A stretch of DNA of 28,547 bases from JBDRGC01 sp043818215 (GTDB lineage: Bacteria; Chloroflexota; Anaerolineae; Anaerolineales; UBA11858): positions 1 to 28,547 of the forward strand of contig JBDRGC010000166.1 in the NCBI GenBank assembly GCA_043818215.1. The letters are read 5' to 3'. Below the pieces are notes generated by a model. That model had not been told where the DNA came from and searched no databases. It saw only the letters and a list, made by a program, of their open reading frames with translations. The translations under genes and the position numbers were made by a program. Positions within the stretch are counted from its first letter, which is position 1. Every line of letters begins with the position of its first letter. Below, piece after piece: positions 22,010-28,547 of the stretch.

Positions 22010-22097
22010 ATGCTGAGTAGTTTGGATTTCTGGGACTTTGTGTGGAAGTAGCCTATGTGAAAAAATAGCCGACGATATAGCCGGATTGCTGGAAACA

Positions 22098-22186
22098 CTA
22101 CAGCGAATGGCGAATGGAACGAATTTTTTTAAAGACCTACACAATGAACATCCATCCAATTCGTTATATTCTAAATTCGCTGTAGT
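22098..22186. repeat. Inverted repeat after the cysteine-cluster gene
   Basis: ACTACAGCGAAT (22098-22109) and ATTCGCTGTAGT (22175-22186) are perfect inverted repeats, with ACGAAT/ATTCGT pairing inside. The hairpin lacks a T-run. It is another non-coding palindrome of the kind seen throughout. Confidence 0.65.
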
Positions 22187-22257
22187 ATTCCCCTGGAATG
22201 TCATGAGCGTGTCGAAGGGATTGGGTGTCGGGGGGCGAGATGATACGAATTAAGTAC

Positions 22258-22289
22258 AAAAAGCCTCTGGTATATTTACCAGAGGCTTT
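22258..22289 (-). terminator. Intrinsic terminator of tRNA-Leu
   Basis: AAAGCCTCTGGTA and TACCAGAGGCTTT form a perfect 13-base-pair stem around a four-base loop, directly after the tRNA 3' end on the minus strand and followed by a T-run (22262-22258). Confidence 0.93.
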
Positions 22290-22292
22290 GTG

Positions 22293-22377
22293 TGCCGAAG
22301 GTGGGAGTCGAACCCACACTCCCGTGAAGGGAACTACGCCCTGAACGTAGCGCGTCTGCCTGTTCCGCCACTTCGGC
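22293..22377 (-). tRNA. tRNA-Leu(CAG)
   Basis: An 85-base class II tRNA. Acceptor stem GCCGAAG/CTTCGGC with discriminator A; anticodon stem CTACG/CGTAG around loop TTCAGGG, anticodon CAG; long variable arm TCCC-TTCA-CGGGA; T arm GTGGG-TTCGACT-CCCAC. No CCA is encoded. It has its own promoter and terminator. Confidence 0.95.
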
Positions 22378-22388
22378 TTGCACCTGGT

Positions 22389-22416
22389 ATTTTACTCTGC
22401 TTTCATGTTTTGTCAA
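22389..22416 (-). promoter_or_regulatory. Sigma-70 promoter for tRNA-Leu
   Basis: On the minus strand TTGACA (22416-22411) and TAAAAT (22394-22389) are 16 bases apart, with the tRNA starting 12 bases after the -10. Confidence 0.85.
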
Positions 22417-22510
22417 CTATTTGACGTCCCCTTCAGCGATGAAGAATGGATGGGAGATGGAAAATGGAGTAGTGTCCCTGAACAAGCAAAATATGTTACT
22501 ACTCAGCCAG

Positions 22511-22604
22511 CCCCCCTGCCCCCCAACTTTGGGAGGAACCCCCTACTCAGTCCAATTTTGGGGGGAACCCGTGTTGCTCCCCCCAGGGTTGGGGGGCAGG
22601 GGGG
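22511..22604. repeat. C/G-tract palindrome between tRNA-Leu and the kinase
   Basis: CCCCCCTGCCCCCCAAC (22511-22527) and GTTGGGGGGCAGGGGGG (22588-22604) are perfect inverted repeats. Between them are two further CCAA-type/TTGGGG units. The same vocabulary appears at 12620-12712. No gene in 22378-22715. Confidence 0.8.
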
Positions 22605-22715
22605 GCGCTTCGGGCGTTGTTAGCCAGATTCATTGTCTGCCTGGGTAGTCACCAAAACATAAAATCTTCTCCGCCTCCCGTTCAAAATGACGGGTAGTGA
22701 GTTTTCATTCCTTGA

Positions 22716-23363
22716 TCACTCTTCATTAGGGAAGACAAGCACTTCTTTGCCGGCCAGCTTATCTTGAATGCGCTGCACGACAATATCGAGGTGTCCCGGC
22801 TTATTCACAAAATCTAAATCGTCCGAGGGTATGGTCAACACAGGACAAATATCGAAGGTATGCATCCAGTCCTCGTAGAAGGATTCCAGCAAAGAGAGGT
22901 ACTCTTCCGTGATGCCGCTTTCCATTTCACGCGCTCGCTGCTGGATGCGGGCCATCAGCACGGAGACCGGGCATTTGAGATAGATCAGCAAGTCAGGTGA
23001 CGGCAGCCCCGCGGTGACCAGATCGAAAACCCGGCGGTAGGCCAGGTAATCGCGCTCGGAGAGATTGCCCAGACGGTGCAGGGCACGGGCGAAGATATGG
23101 GCATCTTCATAAATGCTGCGGTCGGCGATGGCGGATTGGGGGTCAGCAGTCAGGTTCCAATGCTGCTGGGCGCGATGCCCCAGAAAGAAGACTTGCAAAT
23201 GAAAAGACCAGGTTTTCATATCGGCGTAGAAATCAGGCAGATAGGGATTATCGGCCACGGATTCGAAGGCCGTTAGCCATCCCAGGCGCGCTCCCAGGCG
23301 CTCGGTGAGGGATGTTTTACCAGCGCCAATGTTTCCGGCGACGAGGACGAGACGGGTTGTCAT
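22716..23363 (-). CDS. Deoxynucleoside kinase (deoxyadenosine/deoxyguanosine kinase family)
   Basis: A 215-residue salvage kinase that phosphorylates deoxynucleosides using a P-loop. Motifs: LVAGNIGAGKTSLTERL (Walker A), ESVADNPYLPDFY (substrate region), ADRSIYEDAHIFA (the DRS motif), and a lid RIQQRAREMESGI. This matches bacterial dAK/dGK proteins; specificity cannot be read here. The start follows AGGAGAATCTC. The C terminus VLVFPNEE is normal. Divergent from the slipin gene. Confidence 0.92.
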   Translation of the reverse strand: MTTRLVLVAGNIGAGKTSLTERLGARLGWLTAFESVADNPYLPDFYADMKTWSFHLQVFFLGHRAQQHWNLTADPQSAIADRSIYEDAHIFARALHRLGNLSERDYLAYRRVFDLVTAGLPSPDLLIYLKCPVSVLMARIQQRAREMESGITEEYLSLLESFYEDWMHTFDICPVLTIPSDDLDFVNKPGHLDIVVQRIQDKLAGKEVLVFPNEE

Positions 23364-23507
23364 GAGATTCTCCTAAAGATTGATGTACTTCAAAATATTT
23401 CTTGTATTCTACCTCACCAATCCTGTTACAATAAGTATAATGTACCTTCTCTTTTGAGATGACACATTATTAACCAATTATCCGCCCAATATCAAAAGGA
23501 GACAAAT

Positions 23508-24467
23508 ATGGCTACACCACAAGTCGTACTAGGAAGAGAAGCCACCACCACAGAAAATCTCTATGGGGTGCAGCGGGTTCTGCGCTCGTTGATCTGGTTT
23601 GGCATCTTCATCATCCTGGGAATACTCACCGTTGTAATATCCATCGCTGGAACGATGATACACGCAGGTCTGGGAATCGGTGTCCTGATGGTCGGCGGGA
23701 TATTCTCATTGATAATTCCTGGAATGGTCAGCCGCACCCTTTATGTGATCCCGGAGTTCCAGCGGGTTGTTATTCTCAAGATGGGTAAATTCGCCGGAGT
23801 GCGCGGCCCCGGGCGTTTCTGGGTGATCCCGTATCCCCCATTCTACGAATCCGTTGCTATGACCCTCGACCTGCGCGTGCAAACCCGGGTGATCACCGCG
23901 GCCCAAACCTTGACCAAAGATAACGTCCCCGTGGGATGTGAGGCCGTGGTCTTCTGGCGAGTGGAGGACCCTGAAACCGCAGCTTTGGAGGTCGCCAATT
24001 ACCGCGAAGCCGTCTTCCAGGCTGCCAACAGCGCCCTGAAGGATACTGTCGGTACCATGGAATTGACCGATCTTCTCGGCGAGCGTGAAATGATATCTAC
24101 AAAACTCAAGCATATCATCGACACGGCCGCTGCCAACTTCGGTGTGGATGTCTCATCGGTGGAAATCACCGACATCCATGTGCCCGATGACCTGATCCAG
24201 GAGTTGAGCGTCATCGCCCAGTCCCGCCGGTCAGCGCAAGCCAAGATCGCCGAGGCCGATGCCGAGAAACAGATCTCGCTGAAGCTTCAGGAGGCCAGCG
24301 AAGTGCTCAGCGACCGGGCTATGGAAATGTACCGCCTAAATGTGTTGGAGCGCATCGGACGTGAAGAGGGCAGCCAGATTGTGATCTACGGTTTGAGCGC
24401 CAGCGACTCTAATTTCGAAAACACCATCGCAGCTACCTCGGCCGCAGCGCAGCTAGGTAAGAATTAA
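23508..24467 (+). CDS. Slipin (SPFH/stomatin/band 7 protein)
   Basis: A membrane-anchored scaffold of 319 residues. Two hydrophobic segments near 28-50 and 54-72 (LIWFGIFIILGILTVV and GIGVLMVGGIFSLIIPGMV) are followed by the band 7 core: VIPEFQRVVILKMGKFAGVR, GPGRFWVIPY, TLDLRVQTRVI, and TKDNVPVGCEAVVFWRVEDP. A helical oligomerisation segment follows (SRRSAQAKIAEADAEKQISL). Ribosome site AAAAGGAGACAAAT. Slipins often sit beside an NfeD partner; none is here. Probably organises membrane proteases or domains. Confidence 0.93.
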   Translation: MATPQVVLGREATTTENLYGVQRVLRSLIWFGIFIILGILTVVISIAGTMIHAGLGIGVLMVGGIFSLIIPGMVSRTLYVIPEFQRVVILKMGKFAGVRGPGRFWVIPYPPFYESVAMTLDLRVQTRVITAAQTLTKDNVPVGCEAVVFWRVEDPETAALEVANYREAVFQAANSALKDTVGTMELTDLLGEREMISTKLKHIIDTAAANFGVDVSSVEITDIHVPDDLIQELSVIAQSRRSAQAKIAEADAEKQISLKLQEASEVLSDRAMEMYRLNVLERIGREEGSQIVIYGLSASDSNFENTIAATSAAAQLGKN

Positions 24468-24484
24468 CCCGCTTGGCGTTATTC

Positions 24485-24588
24485 GTAGGACGATTTTCCA
24501 AAATCGTACTACTGCGGCCTCAACGCAACTTGGGAAGAAGTAACGCGCCTGGCGTAATTCGTAGTACGATTTTGGAAAATCGTACTAC
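24485..24588. repeat. Two tandem copies of a REP-like palindrome
   Basis: GTAGGACGATTTTCCAAAATCGTACTAC (28 bases, at 24485-24512; ends GTAGGACGATTTTCC and AAAATCGTACTAC) is repeated as a perfect-palindrome version at 24561-24588. Each copy follows a GGCGTWATTC word, giving a 76-base direct repeat. They lie between slipin and the peptidase. Confidence 0.85.
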
Positions 24589-24598
24589 AGGTCATACT

Positions 24599-26146
24599 AT
24601 GAAGAAAATAAATGAAACACTGAGTTTAGGGTTGATAGTCATTTCATTGTCGATTGCCGCGACATTGTCGGCTTGCGCGGACACTCCCGCTGACCGCATG
24701 GAAACGTGGTCCTCACCGACGCCCATCGTGGCAACTGACACACCGGTTCCTCCCACGGAAACGAGAATCCCATCCACGCCGATGGTTGCGCAGAGTACCC
24801 CCACGCTGCCGCCCACGCTGGCACCCACGCTGAATACGGCAACCCTCCCCCCGCCCCAGTACGTTATATCCGCCACGCTGGATTACGGCTGGCGCGTGCT
24901 CACCATCGAGCAAGATATCGTCTATCCCAACACTTCATCCGAATTCATCCCCACCCTGATGCTCGTTGTGCAGCCCAATTGGTACCCGGATGTCTTTCAT
25001 CTCACAGACTTGGCCTGGGGTGACGGTCAGCCTGTGCAGGATTACACCCTGGATGGCATCCGGCTGCAAATCCCCTTGGCCGAGGCGCTGACTCCCGGCA
25101 AAACGCTGCAACTCTCGCTAACCTACGAACTCACTCTGCCATTGTTATCTGCATTGGAAGGTTTTGGGCCGAATCCCTTTGGCTACACTTCCCGCCAGAC
25201 CAACCTGACCGACTGGTATCCTTTTGTGCCGCCTTACATCGAGGGGCGGGGATGGCTGGTGCATAACCCGTGGTTCTATGGCGAGCACCTGGTCTACCCG
25301 TTGGCCGATTTCGAGGTGGAGATACGTATTACGGATGCCCCGGATGGAATCGTGATTGCCGCCAGCGCGTTGGACGAGGGGGATGGTGATGTACACGTCT
25401 ACAGGATGGAAGGCTCCCGGAATTTTGTATGGTCGGCGAGTCCTGAGTATCGCGTTTTTCAGGAACAGGTTGGCGAGGTGAGTGTTTTGGGGTACGCCTT
25501 CCCTTACGATGTGATTCCCGGCGAGGCTGCTTTTACGGCTACAGTGGACGCTTTGGAACTTTACACCCAGCTTTTTGGCCCCTACCCTTTCGAAAGCCTG
25601 AGCATGGTTCAGGCTGACTTCGATCACGGCATGGAGTACCAGGGCCTGTATTTCTTGAGCAAGGCATTTTACAGCACCTACGAAGGCAGCGCGGCGAGCT
25701 ATCTGGTCACTATCGCGGCCCACGAAACATCTCACCAGTGGTGGTTTGGGCTGGTGGGCAGCGATCAGGCTCTGGAACCCTGGCTGGATGAGGCCCTGGC
25801 CACTTACAGTGAAAGGTTGTTTCTCGAAAATCTTTACCCCGAGGCTCTGGATTGGTGGTGGAATTATCGCGTGTCGTGGTACGAACCCACCGGATGGGTG
25901 GATACCAGTATTTACGACGCCGGCGGTTACCTCCCCTACCGGAACGCGGTCTATTTGAACGGTGCCCTGTTTTTAGAAGATTTGCGAGCGTTGGTGGGCG
26001 ATGAGGCTTTCTTTGCCTTCCTGCAAGATTACGCCTCCCGGAACCCTGACGGCCCGGTGACAGGCGACGATTTTTTTGCTATCCTGAGAGAACACAGCGA
26101 CGCGGATTGGAGCGGGTTGGTGGCGGAATATTTTCGTGGGCAGTGA
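24599..26146 (+). CDS. M1-family zinc metallopeptidase lipoprotein
   Basis: A 515-residue gluzincin, probably an exported aminopeptidase. Start ATG 24599 gives a lipoprotein signal with lipobox LSAC (Cys26); an upstream start at 24473 would run through repeat DNA. Residues 27-80 are a Pro/Thr linker. An M1-like beta domain follows. The catalytic domain has GMEYQ at 344-348 (the GxMEN-like exopeptidase motif, here with Y for N), HETSH at 375-379 and Glu398, an exact HExxH-x18-E zinc site; the C-terminal helices include YLNGALFLEDLRALVG. The lack of a long C-terminal domain makes it shorter than classic M1 peptidases. Localisation to the outer membrane face is inferred. Confidence 0.9.
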   Translation: MKKINETLSLGLIVISLSIAATLSACADTPADRMETWSSPTPIVATDTPVPPTETRIPSTPMVAQSTPTLPPTLAPTLNTATLPPPQYVISATLDYGWRVLTIEQDIVYPNTSSEFIPTLMLVVQPNWYPDVFHLTDLAWGDGQPVQDYTLDGIRLQIPLAEALTPGKTLQLSLTYELTLPLLSALEGFGPNPFGYTSRQTNLTDWYPFVPPYIEGRGWLVHNPWFYGEHLVYPLADFEVEIRITDAPDGIVIAASALDEGDGDVHVYRMEGSRNFVWSASPEYRVFQEQVGEVSVLGYAFPYDVIPGEAAFTATVDALELYTQLFGPYPFESLSMVQADFDHGMEYQGLYFLSKAFYSTYEGSAASYLVTIAAHETSHQWWFGLVGSDQALEPWLDEALATYSERLFLENLYPEALDWWWNYRVSWYEPTGWVDTSIYDAGGYLPYRNAVYLNGALFLEDLRALVGDEAFFAFLQDYASRNPDGPVTGDDFFAILREHSDADWSGLVAEYFRGQ

Positions 26147-26438
26147 CGAGTGATGCGTGAAACGGGACGAGTGACGCAGTCCCCGAAGGGTAGCGGAGTG
26201 GGAAACGTGGTGCAGGTGGGGCGTCCGGGAACACCTGATATAGAATACAATCCATCAGCCCCGACTTCACCGCTAAATTCACCATTCACTGTTACTGATC
26301 CTGCTAAATCCGCCCCGCTTGCAGTTCCCGAAAGCAAACTACAAATAAGCACCGTTCCTTTGGACTAGATTTTAGTATGTTAGCAATGAAATCCTTGCAT
26401 ACCATACCGGCACGGTGCAAAAAAACAAGAAAATCCTA

Positions 26439-26509
26439 ACCACAAGGGCACTAAGGAACACAAAGGGATATCAGGTTTTTCCTTAGTGTTCCTTTGTGCC
26501 CTTGTGGTG
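26439..26509. repeat. Long hairpin repeat in the convergent gap
   Basis: Arms 26439-26467 (ACCACAAGGGCACTAAGGA...) and 26481-26509 are complementary at about 25 of 27 positions, with paired T/A swaps between them. It lies between the convergent peptidase and holA genes and could terminate both. 26147-26438 shows no gene. Confidence 0.8.
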
Positions 26510-26547
26510 AGATTATTTTAACCATGTCTCGCGTATTCCCTGCCCTC

Positions 26548-27543
26548 TCAGGTTGTCAGGGCAGCCATCAACGTATCGAGGGCTGTTTCTCCCTCTATTT
26601 GACCGGTTTTCATGGCCTCGTCCAAATCGAGAAGTTTGTGGTAGATATCTTCCAAAGCCTCGATAGAGAAGTTGCGCGTCTGGCCAATGAGCTTGCGAGC
26701 AACAAAGGGATAGGTTTTCAACTTGCGGGCGATTTCGGCCTCCCTAAAACCGGAGTCCAGTAGTTCCCGGGTCAGGAGCAGCAGCCGAAATTGGCGCACG
26801 ATCATGCCGTACAATCTGAGGGGTTCGTCATTATCCAACAGGCGGTGCAGCATCCGCAAAGCCTGCTGCCCATCGCGGTTCCCAAGGGCATCCACCATCG
26901 CGAATACATCGCCCTCCCCGGCATAAGTGGTCAGGTTTTCGACATCATCTGGTTCCACCGGGCGGCTGTAGTTGGCGTACGCCAGCAGCTTTTCGACTTC
27001 TTGCGCTGCCCACCGGGGATCATTACTCACAAAATTAGCCAACAGGCCGGCGGCTTCGAAAGAGAACTCACCTCCCATATCTTTAGCCTGCCCCTGGATC
27101 CAGCGCGCCATCTGCGGGCCTTGGGGCAGCAGAAACTCGCGCATATACACCCGCCCGCCTTGTTTCGCAGCCCATTTTTGGAGCCAATGCTGCGTGCCTT
27201 GTTTCTTGTCCCTGGCATTGACCAGAGGGCGATGGATCACCAGGGCCAGGGCGGTCGTCGCCGGGATTTGCTCTAAAATGGATCTGAATTTCTTGCGGAT
27301 AGGCTGGCTTTTCATCCCCCCCAATGGGTCAGTCAAGACCACTAGCCGTCGCTCAGTCAGAAAGGGCATGGTGTGCGTGGCTGAAATCATGGCCTGCGGC
27401 GAAAATATGCGTCCATCCAGGCGGGTGATGTTCATCTCTGCGCTAACCGGATCACCCAGTTTTTTCTCCATATTGGCGATAAATTGAGCCAGGGCGTATT
27501 CATCATCGCCGTGCAAAATATATACTACCGGTTTCTCTGCCAT
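26548..27543 (-). CDS. holA: DNA polymerase III subunit delta
   Basis: The clamp-loader wrench subunit. 331 residues, AAA+-like fold without functional Walker motifs. Visible: VVYILHGDDEYALAQFI at the N terminus, the MPFLTERRLVVLTDP strand, FVSNDPRWAAQEVEKLLAYA, and a C-terminal FRLLLLTRELLDSGFREAEI with ARKLKTYPFVARKLIGQTRNF. The length and layout match HolA. It starts two bases after the DUF6391-like stop, so the two genes are one operon. Confidence 0.9.
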   Translation of the reverse strand: MAEKPVVYILHGDDEYALAQFIANMEKKLGDPVSAEMNITRLDGRIFSPQAMISATHTMPFLTERRLVVLTDPLGGMKSQPIRKKFRSILEQIPATTALALVIHRPLVNARDKKQGTQHWLQKWAAKQGGRVYMREFLLPQGPQMARWIQGQAKDMGGEFSFEAAGLLANFVSNDPRWAAQEVEKLLAYANYSRPVEPDDVENLTTYAGEGDVFAMVDALGNRDGQQALRMLHRLLDNDEPLRLYGMIVRQFRLLLLTRELLDSGFREAEIARKLKTYPFVARKLIGQTRNFSIEALEDIYHKLLDLDEAMKTGQIEGETALDTLMAALTT

Positions 27544-27545
27544 GA

Positions 27546-28079
27546 TCAGCCTCGGGTTAGAATGCGGTGCGCTTTCATCCGCCCCCGCTGAGTTGGAATG
27601 ATCTCGACCACTTCCAGGCCTTCGGGGACGCCCGAGGTGGTGATATGCCTCTGAACCCCCAATCCCAAAGGTTGGGCCAATATAGTCGCCAACGTTGCCA
27701 GCGTCGCGACCAGGGGCAGGCGTTCGAGCTTGTCACGCTTGCGGCTGCCCACGCCCCACATTCCCATGACGCCAGCCAATCCGGCCAACGTCCCGGCAGT
27801 AGCGAAATTCGTCCCGCAGTTGGGGTGTACAGCCAGATTATGTTCCCCGGCCTTCATGCGGCGCAGCGCTTCTTGCACAGCTGCGTGGACTTGCTCCGTA
27901 GGAATGTTGCCTAACAGCCAAAAACCTCTGAAATCTGAGTGCCCGGCCATTTTGCAGCCCGGGCAGCGCTTTGCCAAAACGTGAAGGGTGGCGTGCTCCA
28001 GCCCGTGGTTGCGCTGGATGCGTGAGATGAGGGGGATATTCGTAAAAAATCTAAAAGTATCTGAGTTTAAGATGGGCAT
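27546..28079 (-). CDS. DUF6391-like membrane protein
   Basis: A 177-residue protein from ATG 28079, with ACGGAGA upstream; an extension to 28145 is repeat DNA. Key motifs are IQRNHGLEHATLHVL (21-35) and LAVHPNCGTNFATAG (82-96), rich in conserved His and Cys, with C39/C42 in CPGC. Two hydrophobic segments at about 93-112 and 122-142 predict a membrane protein. This matches my recollection of DUF6391 proteins of cyanobacteria and Chloroflexota; function unknown. The His/Cys pattern could bind metal. Co-transcribed with holA. Confidence 0.7.
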   Translation of the reverse strand: MPILNSDTFRFFTNIPLISRIQRNHGLEHATLHVLAKRCPGCKMAGHSDFRGFWLLGNIPTEQVHAAVQEALRRMKAGEHNLAVHPNCGTNFATAGTLAGLAGVMGMWGVGSRKRDKLERLPLVATLATLATILAQPLGLGVQRHITTSGVPEGLEVVEIIPTQRGRMKAHRILTRG

Positions 28080-28160
28080 ACGATTCTCCGTGATAACGTG
28101 AAACGTGAAAACATGCAACATGCCACATGCACACGTGCCACACACAATAACATTCCCAAG

Positions 28161-28187
28161 ATTATACTCGCATTACACGTTTTTCAA
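28161..28187 (-). promoter_or_regulatory. Candidate promoter for the DUF6391-holA operon
   Basis: A perfect TATAAT (28166-28161) on the minus strand lies 82 bases before the start codon. The best -35, TTGAAA (28187-28182), is only 15 bases away, short of optimum. Confidence 0.5.
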
Positions 28188-28215
28188 CATTGACGAGTAG
28201 AATTTCCAGGTATCC

Positions 28216-28330
28216 TCTCCATATTACAGGGGAAGGACCCAGCAACTTGGCAATGGATTATAACGGATTAGCGGATTTACCCGCGCAGGCCGCAGCCCCT
28301 CCGCTAACACCTGTACCCTGTGGGTATCCG
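28216..28330. repeat. Dispersed palindromic element, copy of 12361-12488
   Basis: TCTCCATATTACAGGGGAA (28216-28234) and TAACGGATTAGCGGAT (28261-28276) match 12361-12379 and 12404-12419 in order and spacing. The right arm (ATCCGCTTCAATCCGCTG) is diverged. It adjoins the truncated transposase. Confidence 0.75.
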
Positions 28331-28547
28331 CTTCAATCCGCTGATCGCTGCGCACGAAGATGGGTCGCACCAGCAGAGGGCCTTTGATGGTGCGGAAGCG
28401 TTTCTCCACACCATCCTGGCCTTTGAACACGGTCAGGGCTTCGTTTGCTTCCAGATGGTCGGCGTTGGTCGCCAGGGGGTAGCGTCCATCCAACTCCTGG
28501 GTCGCAGCCAATTTCTGCTGGTTGATGCGAAAACTGAGTTGCAGGGC
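28224..28547 (-). pseudogene. C-terminal fragment of an IS1634/IS4-like transposase
   Basis: The frame is open from the window edge: LQLSFRINQQKLAATQELDG, RYPLATNADHLEANEALTVF, then YKGQ-like KGQDGVEKRFRTIKGPL and VRPIFVRSDQRIEA. This is the C-terminal catalytic region of IS1634-type transposases (the last acidic residue in VEKRFR). Similarity ends near 28330, exactly where the palindromic repeat begins, and the frame then runs through repeat DNA to a stop at 28224. It lacks the final helices, so it is a remnant unless the edge hides otherwise. Confidence 0.7.

Noticed and set aside
22021..22060. Similarity of GGATTTCTGGGACTTTGTG to the palindrome near 12270
   Set aside because: Too short and diverged to call a repeat copy.
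21488..22204. Minus-strand frame opposite the cysteine-cluster gene
   Set aside because: Antisense shadow of 21116-22009; the plus frame has the Shine-Dalgarno site and protein-like composition.

Overview
The window looks like a chromosomal stretch of a bacterium of the phylum Chloroflexota, most likely an Anaerolineae-type lineage. This is inferred from gene content: a short EF-Ts of about 200 residues, class II (GlpX) fructose-1,6-bisphosphatase, UppS/CdsA for a bacterial ester-lipid membrane, an Asp23-nusB-tat cluster, COG4680/COG5499-type HigBA, a DUF6391-like protein, and intergenic regions full of long imperfect hairpins and 7-8 bp tandem words. No rRNA gene is present, so the taxonomy is a guess from gene style.

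Layout. (1) 1-1240: an AT-rich two-gene module, an XRE regulator plus an unrecognised 230-residue protein, closed by a terminator. (2) 1342-5952, plus strand: rpmF with a consensus promoter, the fatty-acid genes fabD and fabG, then a tight asp23-like/nusB/tatA/tatC operon. (3) 6110-8177, plus strand: a thiolase-fold protein lacking the usual nucleophilic cysteine, and a DUF35 partner whose four zinc-ribbon cysteines are all substituted. (4) 8713-15435, minus strand: the conserved rpsB-tsf-pyrH-frr-uppS-cdsA cluster (ribosomal protein S2, EF-Ts, UMP kinase, ribosome recycling, undecaprenyl-PP and CDP-diacylglycerol synthesis) followed by glpX. It is split by a terminator after tsf and by repeat-rich gaps. 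(5) 15958-19437, minus strand: a sulfur-transfer neighbourhood, a MoeB-rhodanese fusion and a CysM-like cysteine synthase with its own promoter and a potentially structured leader of about 300 nt. A HigBA toxin-antitoxin pair lies between them. (6) 19468-21115: a SlyD-like FKBP gene broken by an in-frame TAG, then about 1.1 kb of decayed repeats. (7) 21116-26146: a cysteine-cluster/coiled-coil protein, tRNA-Leu(CAG), a deoxynucleoside kinase, a slipin and an M1-type metallopeptidase lipoprotein. (8) 26548-28547, minus strand: holA, a DUF6391-like membrane protein and a truncated IS1634-like transposase running off the window.

The housekeeping genes are ordinary. The unusual material is the paired cysteine loss in the thiolase/DUF35 couple, the potential pseudoknot or switch in the cysM leader, the nonsense codon in slyD, the unrecognised proteins at 515-1207 and 21116-22009, and the intergenic DNA. 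That DNA contains several word families (GTTAGAA, ATTGGTAG, GTTCAGT, GAGGCAG, CCACCCT), MITE-like palindromes with recurring ends, and dispersed copies of the same elements 12-16 kb apart.
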